Of a stretch of DNA of 60,000 bases, positions 11,782 to 24,600 are shown in pieces; positions within the stretch are counted from its first letter, which is position 1; every line of letters starts with the position of its first letter. The stretch is from contig NW_019774092.1 in NCBI RefSeq assembly GCF_001039355.2, positions 80,467-140,466 of the forward strand, given 5' to 3'. The notes beneath the pieces were generated by a model. That model saw only the letters and a list, made by a program, of their open reading frames with translations, had not been told where the DNA came from and ran no database searches. Position numbers and translations under genes: made by a program. This stretch comes from Lingula anatina. Its lineage: Eukaryota; Brachiopoda; Lingulata; Lingulida; Lingulidae.

Positions 11782-13451
11782 CTAGAAAAACAAGTTTTCC
11801 GTATTTTTGAGCATTATATTTGCATTGAAATTAACGTAAAGTAACAATTTGCTGTCTTGCTAAAGAATATCGCAAATAGTTTTACAAACATCACGGAGGC
11901 AAACTGAAACTTATAATATTGTAGAAAAACGCGTGTAAAGGCATAAGGGGGGCTAAGACGGATACACGATTTTTGAAGGGGGGTCCGTGGATGGGAAGTC
12001 GATCCCCCTTGTCATGGGGTTCTGGGCCCGAAAATGTTGGTATTTTGGAGGGCGAACGGTGCCATTTGGTACGATTTAGAATTATGATTCAGCTAGTCAA
12101 AATTCTAATTTCAAAAGGGAATATCTGTGTGATTTTTTTTCAGAAATCGAAATGGGGGGGGGGACTATTTGGCGATATAAAACAAGTTTTGTTATTAATG
12201 ACTATGCGGTGCTAAATATGCTGCGTTTTGATATTTTTACAGACTTTTAAATTTGGAGGTAAAAAATCATGAAAAATTGCTTTGGAAAGAGCGTTTTTGA
12301 TTAGACAACATGATATTGGCATTAGCCATAAATGAGAAATATCAAAATTACGTTCAAGCATTACTTGCAAATTGGATATAGCAATTCCCCCCTATGCCTT
12401 GAAAATGGCTGCTTTCATAATCAGTTACGCAGGAAGCAATGTAACTATTAACTAGGTCACATACTCCACTGGATCGAAATATTACATTAAATGGTATTAT
12501 TTGTGAAAACATGCGAGAATTAGAAATGGAAGAATATCACCAAGCCTTTATCCTGTTCTTTAATTTTCAATTGTGACTAATTTGCTGTACTACAATTATG
12601 GCACATAACACAAACACAAAATTCTCTCTCTTAATTTCAACAGCCAAATTTTTAAAAGAGCCATTCAACAGAATTTCCCCCATCTCGACTATTTCACATG
12701 TACAACTTTACTCCCACTACTAATTCCACCGATGTAATTTAAGATTCTGTGTAGTTAACATGAGGCACAACTGCAATTTTCACTGTCAAGAGGTACGTGA
12801 TGAAATAAAGGAGGCATGGAAGCCATAAAATACGTGGGGAAAATACTGGTGGATGGCAAAGCCCAGTGTTCAACATGCAGGTGTCAAACCCATTTTTAAA
12901 TGCATCAAAGATAAGTTACCGACAAATACCTAAAATCATTGTCTTAGGACGTTTCGTTGAATCGGTTAAAACTGAAATATCCATATACTTAGTACTACAT
13001 GTGTATACATGTATCCTGGCTGCCTCGCATCCACACCCGGGTCACTCAGAACCGCAGAAGAAGTGACATCTCTTTCAAGGGTTCAGTCTTCAAATGATCC
13101 ATCTGGGTAGGAGGCAGGAAGAGCTAGGTGACCGCCCTTTCTATTTATCAAATACCATAATATGAAAGACAAAATTTGCTTAGCAATGTATTAAAATAGT
13201 AATGCACAGGAAGCTTATGCTTCCCGCATATTTCAAAATTCACTAGATTAAATGAATTAAATTAAGCTTCAGACCCTTACACACCCCAAAGTAAAATGAC
13301 ATTATGTAGGTCACTGGTTGTGCTTATATGGTCTACTGCATGCTGCAATCTGAGCAGTTTTTGCCAGGTTTGACAAACCAAACCGTTCTATAGCGCCATC
13401 TGGAGGGGGACAGAAATGATATCTGCTGCAATCGATAGCTTAGCAAATTGT

Positions 13452-13504
<53 letters not shown>

Positions 13505-16500
13505 CGCGCGTGCTTAATCTTTGGCACCACAGAAAGAGCGATAAAAATTTAATTCGATCTGGCACATATACAAATAAAGTACTAGTCATTTATGAAAATA
13601 ACTCCAGTATATAATATCTACAAACTGTATGGGCATCACCTCTGCTCACGGGCAGCCGTAATTTTTGATCTGTTCATTATATCTGTCCATAAAATACTAC
13701 ACCAGTCTACCATAATGTGAAAATGTTATGATAAAATAAATAAATCCATTAATAAAATAGAACTGAATAGATGAAAAGTGAATAGATAAACTATCAAATG
13801 TGGCCAAGTGCTAGTATTGAATTGAAAAGAAAAAAAAAACATGCATGTACCGTACTGATATATTTCATTATGAAAACTTCAGATAATGAAACAAAATTTT
13901 AACTAGGCTGTGCAAGACGACCTCTGAGGAAGCCTCTGTCGATAGAGCAGTACCGCCGACTACTTCTGCAGTGGACTAGGATCTAATAGCGGTTTCGGGC
14001 ATAACAATGGAATCATGTGGATTTCGCCGTAGCGAGAAACCACACGGAGATGGGTCGATCCTGCTAGATCGATCTAGGTTTGGGAACGCATCTTTCAGCT
14101 TTGATTTCTGGCGTTTGTGATCTTTATGGTCTGTGATACATGTATGCTTAGATAATTCTCAAATTTTATTTATGAAAATTCAGTTTTCCAAGTAGATAAA
14201 ATTTAAATACACATTGTCAACATTTAACTTTACACGAAAACAGTATTAAGTCCTTTGTCCATAGATACGCACAATAAAAGACTTGTTTTATGTTGTTTTA
14301 TTTACGTTTATTCTATTTCATTCTCTCTATATTAGGTGTCTGCATGAGTTTATAATTACGTTAAACTATTGCACATGCCCAGTCTGTATCGGGAATAATC
14401 ATAAAACGATTGAACCGCCACCTTTTGTCCGTTTGCGTGACCGAATATATCAATCTTATATTATGTACCTTGTGCCTTTTCTCCTAGATCTAATACATAT
14501 TTAAATGCAATCAGTGCCTTTCTGAATATATTTTGTTCGTTCAATATGTCATATTCGAAAAAGCCTTTATACCAAACTATAAACGCGAATTAATTGACAT
14601 CTGGATACTTTGTTTTCATCCCTTGACAATGCCAAATATATAAGTAGGTTTTAATCGAAGTAATTAATTTAAGGTCCGAATACCATTAGGTTCAATAGGG
14701 TGCGGACGCCCCTTCTTGGTGGGGGTGCACGGTTTCGCAATTTGACAAAGACGTGTATGTTTGTAGAATCCTTCCCTTCGGTCCCAGAATTACGTTGTAA
14801 CATCAAAAGCATTCTGAATGTAATAACTAACTGTGACTCTTAAGTCGTGCTCACCAACACCCAAACCCTTCGGATACTGGACATAGGATACTGGTTAAGT
14901 CTTAAAGTGGTTAATGGGTTAATCAATTTTTTTCATTAGTTCATTCAGTTCTAATCTGGCATCATCGCTGATACAATGTGATCCAACTTTCTTGTATCCT
15001 TCACAACAAAATTCATGTTCCTTGTAACAGTAATCCAGCCTTTTTCTGAAAAAAGATCAAAAGCGATATGTTATCTATTTCACTATTTTACTTCCAATTT
15101 TGTTTCAATGAATCTCAACAAATATTTTCGAAACCTTTACCACTCATGTTCTACAGTTGCACATTATCATGTTATGGAAGTTATAGTTAAGTTATGCAAT
15201 ATCTATTAAAACTGATTAACGGACGCTTATATGTAGCGTGTGTGTGTGTGCCTGTGCGTGTCCGTGAGGATGATTGTGTGAGAGAGTGTGTGTGCTTGTG
15301 TGCACGCGTGTCTGTGTGTATGTGCGAGAGAGAGAGAGCAAGAGAAAGAGAGAGAGAGAGAGGGAGAGAGGTTACTTACCGGCTACATCTAGCCCAGTGT
15401 AGCAGCCCACACTTCACATAATAAACTCCAGAGCAGTCGTGTTTCACGATCTTGCTACACGTTTTTTCCAGGTCTTTTTTCTCCTCACCACACCCACCAC
15501 ATCTTTCTGAAGTTACAGATCGCTTAGTTAAAAGTTATCTACCTAATCAGAACTACTGGAGCGCGTACACGTAAAACACCTTAATAAGAATAAAGTAACC
15601 TTTTCTTCAATCAACGGCTTATAATGAAATAGTTAGCCTCCAATATTTTCATTGAAGAAAAAATTACTTTATTCTTATAACATAACACAGCTGATGAAAT
15701 TATTTTCAGACAAAACACCTTAATGTCCAGAAATAAGATTGAATATTGTGTAGAAATCATGACAACATAATTAAATGAAACAAGTTTCCTCCCGCCCCAG
15801 TAACTGTTGATGAATCTATTTTAATTCACCCTCCTATAAGAATTACGTAATTTTTCTTCAATCATCAGTTTATTATCGATGAAGATGTTCTGTTAGACAT
15901 CGAAATATTGTAGGCAAACTATTTCAATATTGAGCTGCTGATTGATAAAAAATTACTTAATTTTTATAACATAACACAGCTGATGAAATTCTCATGGGGG
16001 ATTGAGACCATCTTCTGGGTCTTCCAGAAGACGGTTAGATTTTAAAGTTTACAGTGACAGGCATCTAATTTTTTCTGTCGGGAGACGGTCAAAAATGGAG
16101 GATGGATCAATAGAGATAATTTGGAAGACTAAAAGAAAATATCTCTGGAATTCTCCTCTGAATTCACCCACCTGCTTTGTATTCCAATTTGAAACCTTTG
16201 ATGTTGTCGCCCAGGAATGATTTGAATACCACCATCATTTGGTTGCCAGCTGACCGGAAGCTGTGTTCGGGGGCCTCGTTACAGCAGAACCTATTGTAGA
16301 AGTCAATGTGATTATAGCCTAAGGAGAATTTCTGTTGGTGTTGCTAATTTTCTTGTATTTTGCCTCTGTTTCTTGTGAACAAACTTCATTTAGAAAAAGA
16401 ATTGCTATTTGGCAGTGGACAGAGAGAAAGGCCAGGGTGGCTTAAGACAACTTGGCGCCAGTCAGTGGAGGAATAGATATGCCCAGCCAATGTAGAAAGG

Positions 16501-17922
16501 AGCGAAACACTGTATATAGTAATCTGTGAAAAATAAAAGGTTATAACAATGCACCCTAGGCTGCACAACGCAGGAGCGGTTGCGGGTTTCAGTTGATGTG
16601 GAGAGTTATAAATGAAAAAATCAAAATGTCATTTAAGAAACCCAAACCTAAGGTATTGTCAACTATAATCATTCCCAAATGATCAGTTAACTTTTACTTG
16701 GAACTCTCCGTTTTCCGTGTTTTTTGTATTTTTTCTCAGTGCAATTAATCATGGATTAAGTTAATAAGAGCGGTGTAATACTGGCAGGCCCTACCTTGGT
16801 CCTGTCTGCGCCAGAGACAGGTATCTCACCTCCACCCAGTCCTGGCAGAAAGGGTGTTCGCAGCTCAGGTTGGAGTCAGAGCGGACAGCGAAATCTCCAA
16901 CAAACTTGGCGGTCACGCGCATGCCTTCTGGAGCCTTAGTAAAAGAACGTGGTTAGTGACGTTACTAAAAGACATTGGATAAGAAGCTTGATCTAATTAT
17001 TTTTGTTGATATTTATACCTTTCTTTAAAAGGTACACGCATGTACCATTGTATTTTAACACTACTGGGGTTTTACTTGTAAGTATTTCTAGTGTTTAAAA
17101 TGCAGTTATGGATAACATCAAAAAGTTACTGAAAATAAGTAGGCACAACAACAGTGACCTGCGAAATAATGAAATGTTGTCCCTAGATGATTTGATGATC
17201 AGACCGACGTGATAAACAAAAGTGATCAACTAAGTTACGATTTCTGGAAAGAAGTGATATTACCGTAATCAACCAGGCACAGTACTGCCCTTTAGAATAG
17301 CCGCTGTCGTGATACCCAGGGGACGTCAGAAACTTGGGTTCTGTTGTAGCAATCAATGAAGTGTCAGAGCATGAGCCTAAGTCGAAGATAAAACAAGCCA
17401 TTCTGAGTAAAAAACATGGTTGTGATCTAGTATTATATGATTATATAAGACTGCTGTTGTATGTAGATATATATTTTTTGTCAAGAAAATGAATATACGA
17501 CTAAAGAACTCAAAGAGGAAAATCCGGATATGACAACTTAGTAATACTGCGTATTTTTGGGTAAATCACTGGGATTACAATCATTTAAATCATTGGGATT
17601 ATACAGTGACAAAAGTGTCAATACATTCTGATGGTTAAATGCTTTGTCATGAACACGGGACATCAAGGAAATAAATATACGTACGAAAATGAATAACAGT
17701 TTGATTCGTTACAAGCAATACCATGTTACTAGATATTCATCTCAATTTTCTACTAACCGCTGTCCACGTCCTGGCAGTACTTTCCAGTCCATCCCTGCGG
17801 ACATCTGCACTGGTCACAGTTCTTTGGGTCACGGTAGCCCTCGTGCTCACACTTGTCCCATATCAGACTGGGAGTACTGCACGTGTCTAGGAATATAGGT
17901 CAACTCTCCGTGACTAGTATGT

Positions 17923-17959
<37 letters not shown>

Positions 17960-20900
17960 TGTATGTGTGCTCGCGTGCGAGTGCGTGTTTGTAAGTGTGG
18001 TTCTTTGTTTTCAATCTAAAAATCCCGATTTAATCAGTTTATAAGTATAAATTCAATAAGATTTGTAATCAAACACTTATAGCGAAGGCGTAAGGGGAAT
18101 CTTGTTCATACCCCTGTAGTAGTAACATGTCCATCAAATGCAGTACTTTCTTTGGTTTTTATTATCTATGCAAATCTCAAATCACACACTTTACCTGAGC
18201 AGTATCGGTAGTTTACTGCCTTTACATCCAGGAAGGATAGGTAAAACCGCTGACCAATCACTTTCTGCATATCCGGGTTCTTGGTTACCAGGGTAAAGCC
18301 TCGAGCACCGGGCTTTATAAAGTACTGAAATATAGTAGATATACAAGTGTAAGTAATCTCTCTTTACATTTCCCTCAACGCTTGTCATTTTTATTCTTCC
18401 ATTTTAGGACTTATGAAACTTTAAATGATATGTTCTAGTTCTACAATGTATCTAATGTGACGTCAGTGCAACCGAACTTTCTCATTAATTTCTTTTGGCA
18501 GGTATTATTTACATGTAAATGCTGTTGATGATAAAATGTGCATTAAACAACAGATCCATGGCCAGTGAAGGTCATCATTAGGAGGTTGACAACTCTTCAT
18601 CCTAATACATTTACAGACAATGGCAGTGATCTATAGCGCAGAATGATTTAACTATCGCATTTAAAGTTGAGTAGTTTAAGGGCGTATTCCCAGACATTTA
18701 GATCGATCTATCCCCGTGGGGAGTCTCACTAAATTACTATCAGATAATCCGGCTTAAATGTCCGTCCCGCCTACTACAAGCTGTAAGGGGGTAATTAATT
18801 TTTGGGGCCGGTCGGCTGACATCTATTTAGCGTGAACCCCCAGGGAGTTAGGTCGATCTAGTTTGGATCGATCTAATCTCTGGGAATGGGGTCTTAATCT
18901 CGTTATTACATAAGGGATGAACGGAGAATTATCTACTCAGAACCGGAACTTAAATATTTACTGCCGTGTGTTAATCGACTACAGATATAAAGAATAAATA
19001 TATATTCAACCAATTAAGTGGTTTATATACTAACATTTCCACCGTAATGCATGACAGACGACATGTCGTACTCGACACCCTTCGGGTCTTCCATCTTCCA
19101 GGACATTTTTAGGAAGTTGATCTCGTACTTGTCGTCCTTCAGGATGTCCGTGTTGACGGAAACGTATTTGTCCCTGTCGGGGCGACTCTGCTCGTGCCAG
19201 AACCCCAGGGTGTGGCCGATCTCGTGGGCAACTCTCGCCGGCTGGAGATATAATACAAATGTAAGACGCTGCTGTTGTCTTATGGTAATTACTGGGTAGT
19301 AATTATAGATCGAGTTTTTTTTGTGTTATAGAAGCAACCAATAAAACAATAATATATTCCTAGATTCATTTTTTTCTGTATAAGATATTTCGAACACTAT
19401 AAAAAGGAATGATTTTATAGATTTACCAAGAAGCATCCTTCGCCCAGTGTAATGTGGTTACTTCCCGATTTTTCACCAACCGATGATGAGCACCTATAAA
19501 AAAATGGAATAAAACACACCATCATAAGAAGTGGACTTAATGTTTCAAATTGAAAAAAAGCCAGCAACATGCAACGGTTGTTGGCAAGATCGTTTGGCCA
19601 AGTGGCCTTGTTTACACGTGCAATGAGGCTCGAATATGAAGAACAATCGGGGTGAAGGTCTGAAACCATAAACCCTTTCTGCAACAAGGCGATGCGACAT
19701 TTCTTTAAAATTGGATATAATCACAGTGGAGTTGAATACGACCAACTTTCTGGCAGGTTGTTTTTGCTCAATTAACTCCAGTTTGCTAAGACCACGTTAC
19801 TGGCTGCCCTTCCCTCAGTTATACCATGGTGGTTTTCACGAAAGTTCTAACTATGACCGGATACAGACTAAATGACGCCACCAGCCGACAGGCTTTCCCA
19901 AAGAAGCGCTCAGGTCTTTACAATCATTACCTTATGTTTAGCAATCTGCTGCCAGATTTACGAGAATCAAAGGTTTGCCTCACATTTTAGACTGAAAACT
20001 TTTATGGAAATCCGAAGTATACCATCTCAAATTTAAGAAAGTTTCCTTTGCATTTGCCGTCCTTCAGGAATTAAGTGTTGACGGACTCATTTCTGTTTGA
20101 CCCTGTATGTTGTCCAGTATAATAGCTGTCATAGTTCACATAACAGGTACAATATTTGGGTTTAGTGGACAACTGATTTATCTCGGGTCAAAGTCGACTA
20201 AATTGTCGGTTCTATATAAGTGCATCTGTGAGAAAAGACCTGGGCTCGGAATCTCGAAAGGTTCGCTATGTTGCGCACACGCTCTAGCATGGCTAGCGTG
20301 CGCTATCCCGTATCTCGAAAGAATCGCTATTTTGAGCGCCTGCGCTAGCATGGCTATTGTGCGCTATCCCATATCTCGAAAGCTTCGCAAATCCCGGCCG
20401 TGCGCTAATGTCCAAATCGCCATTAGTTTCGAGGCTATTATTTGCGGCTATACAAACTAGTCGCAAAGGCCTCTGCGTATGCAAAATTCGTCATTTTAAT
20501 GTGTCTTTCATGTAATTAAACATGGTGGCAAGTTTGGGTTGCTAGTCATAATAGCATATAATAAAACATATAACAAAAACATGGAAGCTTTTAATTGATT
20601 GAATCACTGGTACCTCTGATAGAAAAACTTGCGGTAAATATTCACGTGAAGAATGCCAAAGTCATATTTTATTATGCAGAAAAATTTCAAAATTAAACAT
20701 TTCATACATCATTTTATATTTTCTGGTGAATTTCATTCATCTGTGTAGTCTATTGATAATAATAATAAATTTAAAAGTGTCATTTTCCACACAAAATGAA
20801 AAAGCAGAAACAAAGCATTCAGTCGCACCCTGACCTTCCTCAATGTCTATTATTGTGAGACTGAACACTACTCACCATTGTGTCAGTAATTGTGTCAGTC

Positions 20901-23900
20901 CAAGCTTCGCTTATTGAATTGTTTTTTGACATTTTATTGGTGTCAAATACTTCAAATATCAGTATTTGTAATTATGATATTCCTATAAATAAAAACAACC
21001 TCTTGATTTGCGTCATGGTGAAAAAAATTGCATTTTGTGTAATTGTGTTATGACGTCTTCACTTTATGCGGCAATCGAATATTAGTAGAGTTTGAGGTTA
21101 TAATTGCGTTGCGTTTGCTAAGGCTTCGAGACAGCAGGTGGGTGCAATCGCACTAGCAAATAGCGCACGCTAGCTATGCTATAGCGCGTGCGCAACATAG
21201 CGAACCTTTCGAGATTCCGAGCCCTGGGCTAAGTCAGTAAGTTAACCGAAAATTTCATCGTACTTACCCCTTTCCCTTGTGAAACCTTATATTGTCCCCC
21301 GGTATATGATCAGTGCCTTCTTCAAACTTGAACCGTACACACGTGTTGTTTTCCCAAAGTTGGATGCCCAGGTGGATAATATGCTGTTCTTTTTCGTCTA
21401 GAAATATATGGTGTCATTTATTTTCCAAATACTTATTTTAAACAATGTTTTCCACGTATACAAATACATTCACCGTTAACATGGATAAAACCAGGATTCT
21501 TCTGTGGTAGCTTTATTATTTTAAATTTTATATGTTGAAAGCAAAACCCAAGTAAATACACCATTCATTGTAAATTGACATATGATTCCTACAGCCTCTA
21601 AATTCACCAACTGATAACAATCCTAGAACAAAGGAACTGGCGTGTTTTTCACTAGGCTCAAATTTAAATATTATAGTAATATGATCATTTTCAGCGAATT
21701 TTGGACGGTATCAGCATTACACTTGAAATTAGGATGGTCGATTTTGACGGCATCAAAAGGAAACACGATAGCGCCAAACTGCTACTCTTCAGTCACAGCA
21801 GGCTCAGACTACGGCTAATCGGGGGGAGGGGGCGGGGGGGGGGGGAAGAGCGCACCGGGCATTTAGGTTTCAAAGGTACCCATTCCTTCAATTATGTATA
21901 TCAATCCTTCAAAAATAAATTAAAAAAAAAACAGTATAACGGGCCGAGACAAAACAAAGCAATTATTTCAAACCTGTAGCCTACACTAATAGCAAAATGA
22001 CCATCGTCAACTGTTTTTTCCCTCATTTTATCTTTATGCCCTACCACACGAACTAAAAAAGCAGGTAAGTTAATAACAGGGGCGGATGAGTAACCGTATA
22101 CTTCCAACAGGCCTTAGATTTCCAATACGGATACAGTGGGTGGGAGACAATGTAAATTGAGCAGATTACATCGAAAAGACTGTCTAATGTTACAAACTAC
22201 ATGTTTAATTTTTTCTGGCAAAGTTGCCTCTGCATAAGGCAGATTGTTAGTTTAAAGCATCAGCTAGATTTCCAATACTTACTATGGGTCCCGTCAAAAC
22301 GATATCGTATTGGCATATCCCATTTTTCCTCGGGGTACATCTTTTTGTCAATATCGTCTGCTGCGCGCTCATCTCTAGCGTCCATAAATTTTGCAGTTGA
22401 CAATAAAACGGTTTCTAAAGTGTCCGCCAAAGCGTCCTCTTCCGTAACATCGTCATCCAGAAAGTCCCGTTTTCTTGCAGCGTCTTTGTATTTTTCCGAG
22501 TGGGTGTGTTTTTCTGCTTCGCGTAAGCTTTGCAGCAGCTTTTCTTCCTTGTCATTTAAGTCATCGCTCGTAAGTTTTTTCACCAGTGCTCTGACTTTTG
22601 TCTTCAATATAGCATTGGGGTCTTCTGCAAGCTTTTCTTGCTCTAGATTGTCTTCTATATCATTGATATCTTTAGTGTCGAGCACGATGTCGCCCTCGAA
22701 GAGATCGTTATCCTCAATGTTGAATGTGCTAAGCTGTTTCTAGAATTTTAATTATCGTATGATATTATTTTTAATTGTTTAAAAATAATATCATAAATGG
22801 TTAGCAAAACGTAGAAAGAACCTAAATAACCATTATTTATAGATTGAATGTGCAGGTAATTCGTGTAAAAGTTGCAAGTAGCAGTCCTTCCTACACAAAT
22901 GTTATCGGAAAACAACTAAAGAAAAATACTTATCTGAGAAATATGGCAAACTTGAATTAATCCCTCATAACCTGGCGAGCTGTCGCTTTATTTCAAACAT
23001 TTTGCAGAAAAGACCAAGTAAATTATAATCTTTTTGATACACGTGTAAATCGGTTTTAAAACTTGCCGGTAAATGTGTTACATGTATATAATAAGTCAAA
23101 AGATTCTCGACGATTCAGATATTTCAAACCTTGTTTTTAGGATGACGTCCGGGACTTATTTTAACCCCAACTTAAGAATTGTCCATTTTTAATTACCTTT
23201 ACTACTCCGCCTTTTTTCTCCAGCATCTTATCCCGGAGGTTGGCCATCCCCTCCCATACCTTCATACGCTGCTCTAGCGTCTGCCCGTGCAGGTACTCCT
23301 CCAAGTCACTGAGAAATGCCGCCTATAATACACAATTTTCAAATATCATTATTCTTAAAATTGCGGGAGACAGCTGTAAAGAAACAGGGGTTTAGTGCAA
23401 CAGAGAGTCCACCTTTCATTCTTAATCTGCTTTTTTTTTTTTTTTTTTTTTAATATATGTACTGTGAATTGTAGGCCCATGAAGCAAGGTGATTGATATA
23501 TAATATATTTATATAGATTAGTGTGACGTAATTTGGTCAAAATCTTGGACGGGGGTCAGCTGCGCAAATAAATGGGAACTGCACCCAGTATTACAGAGGG
23601 CTTTCTTGACGTGATACCGCCTCCTCACAACGTAATTATACATCACACGGAGATGCGAAGTCTGGAATTCATGGGGCTTTAATTATCTTGTATTATCTTG
23701 ATTTGAGATCCCCCCCCAGGCAATAAAATGATATAATGCATACACTCTAAACGTTCCGCTTCTTGTTGTGGATGTGCCCCCCCTCCCCCCCCCCCCTCAA
23801 ATAAGGTACATGTAGGAATCGATACCTTGGCAAAGTTAGTTAAAACTGACCTTTGTGAAACCCATGTAATCAGCGACTTCTGTGGGCAAACAATGCCCTC

Positions 23901-24553
23901 CAAGAGATCACTTTTACAGTTTGAAATAATTCAGAAAATTTACTTGTTGAAAAATATACTAACCACCATTAAAATTCACAGCTGGTCTGTAAGTAGCTGC
24001 ATTTTTAGTTCTCAGTTATGGTTTTCATTTTCTCTGTGCTTAGCATAGTACTAGTATTCCATGGCTTGTTATCAATGTGAACAATTCTAAGCCATGTATG
24101 TCAAGTGTTTGTACGTGAGTAAAATAAAATGTGAAATCACCAGTTACATAAGACTAATACTTATTTTCTGATCAGTGCGTTATCAATAAAGCCATGTTTA
24201 CCTTAAAAATACTAACTTTATTAATTATTTAAAAATACATGACAAATAAACTGCCAGCTATTCAACCTAAAAATATACGCCTTTTTCTACCCGATAGCTT
24301 TAAAGAATTCAGGTATTCCTTCACGCCACGATGAAGTGTAATTCGTTGGGTAATTATTCTTCAATGATAATGTAATAAATGGGCGTAAATACGTACAATA
24401 TGGCCACCTCTACGTTCTCCGGAATAGAAAGAAGAGCTTTCACATGTTACTACATGTATCTTTGATTTGCCCTTGGAATTAATTAAATGAGTATAAAGGA
24501 TTGGTGATTGGGGGGATTCACATTTCCCGAAAAAAGCACCTCTGAAGACAATT

Positions 24554-24600
<47 letters not shown>

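Larger units (their letters stand above)
11782..15379 (-). other. Large intron of the astacin gene
   Basis: A 3.6-kb stretch between the tail exon at 15506-15380 and the tentative exon at 11781-11701. It holds a GT/GC microsatellite and a patch at about 13916-14100 ending in GATCGATCTAGG...GGGAACGCATC, which loosely resembles the ends of the MITE at 18680. No gene was seen on either strand. Confidence 0.6.

Noticed and set aside
13916-14100. Possible further MITE copy in the large astacin intron
   Set aside because: Only one end (GATCGATCTAGG...GGGAACGCATC) resembles the family; no matching opposite end or target duplication was found.
15194-15421. 75-codon frame rich in Val, Cys, Arg and Glu
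   Set aside because: Translation of GT and GA microsatellites.
18676-18897. piggyBac origin of the 214-bp MITE from its TTAA flanks
   Set aside because: The sister element at 42241 shares only TAA on both sides, and the empty site in copy B' shows a TAA target, so a 3-bp duplication fits both.
20107-20484. Open frames of 63-117 codons in the 20.1-20.5 kb region
   Set aside because: They lie in the inverted-repeat arm of a non-autonomous element and translate its internal repeats; no transposase motif is present.
22201-22743. Serine-rich 180-codon plus-strand frame
   Set aside because: It is the antisense shadow of the astacin propeptide exon, which has splice sites, phase and a recognisable protein.
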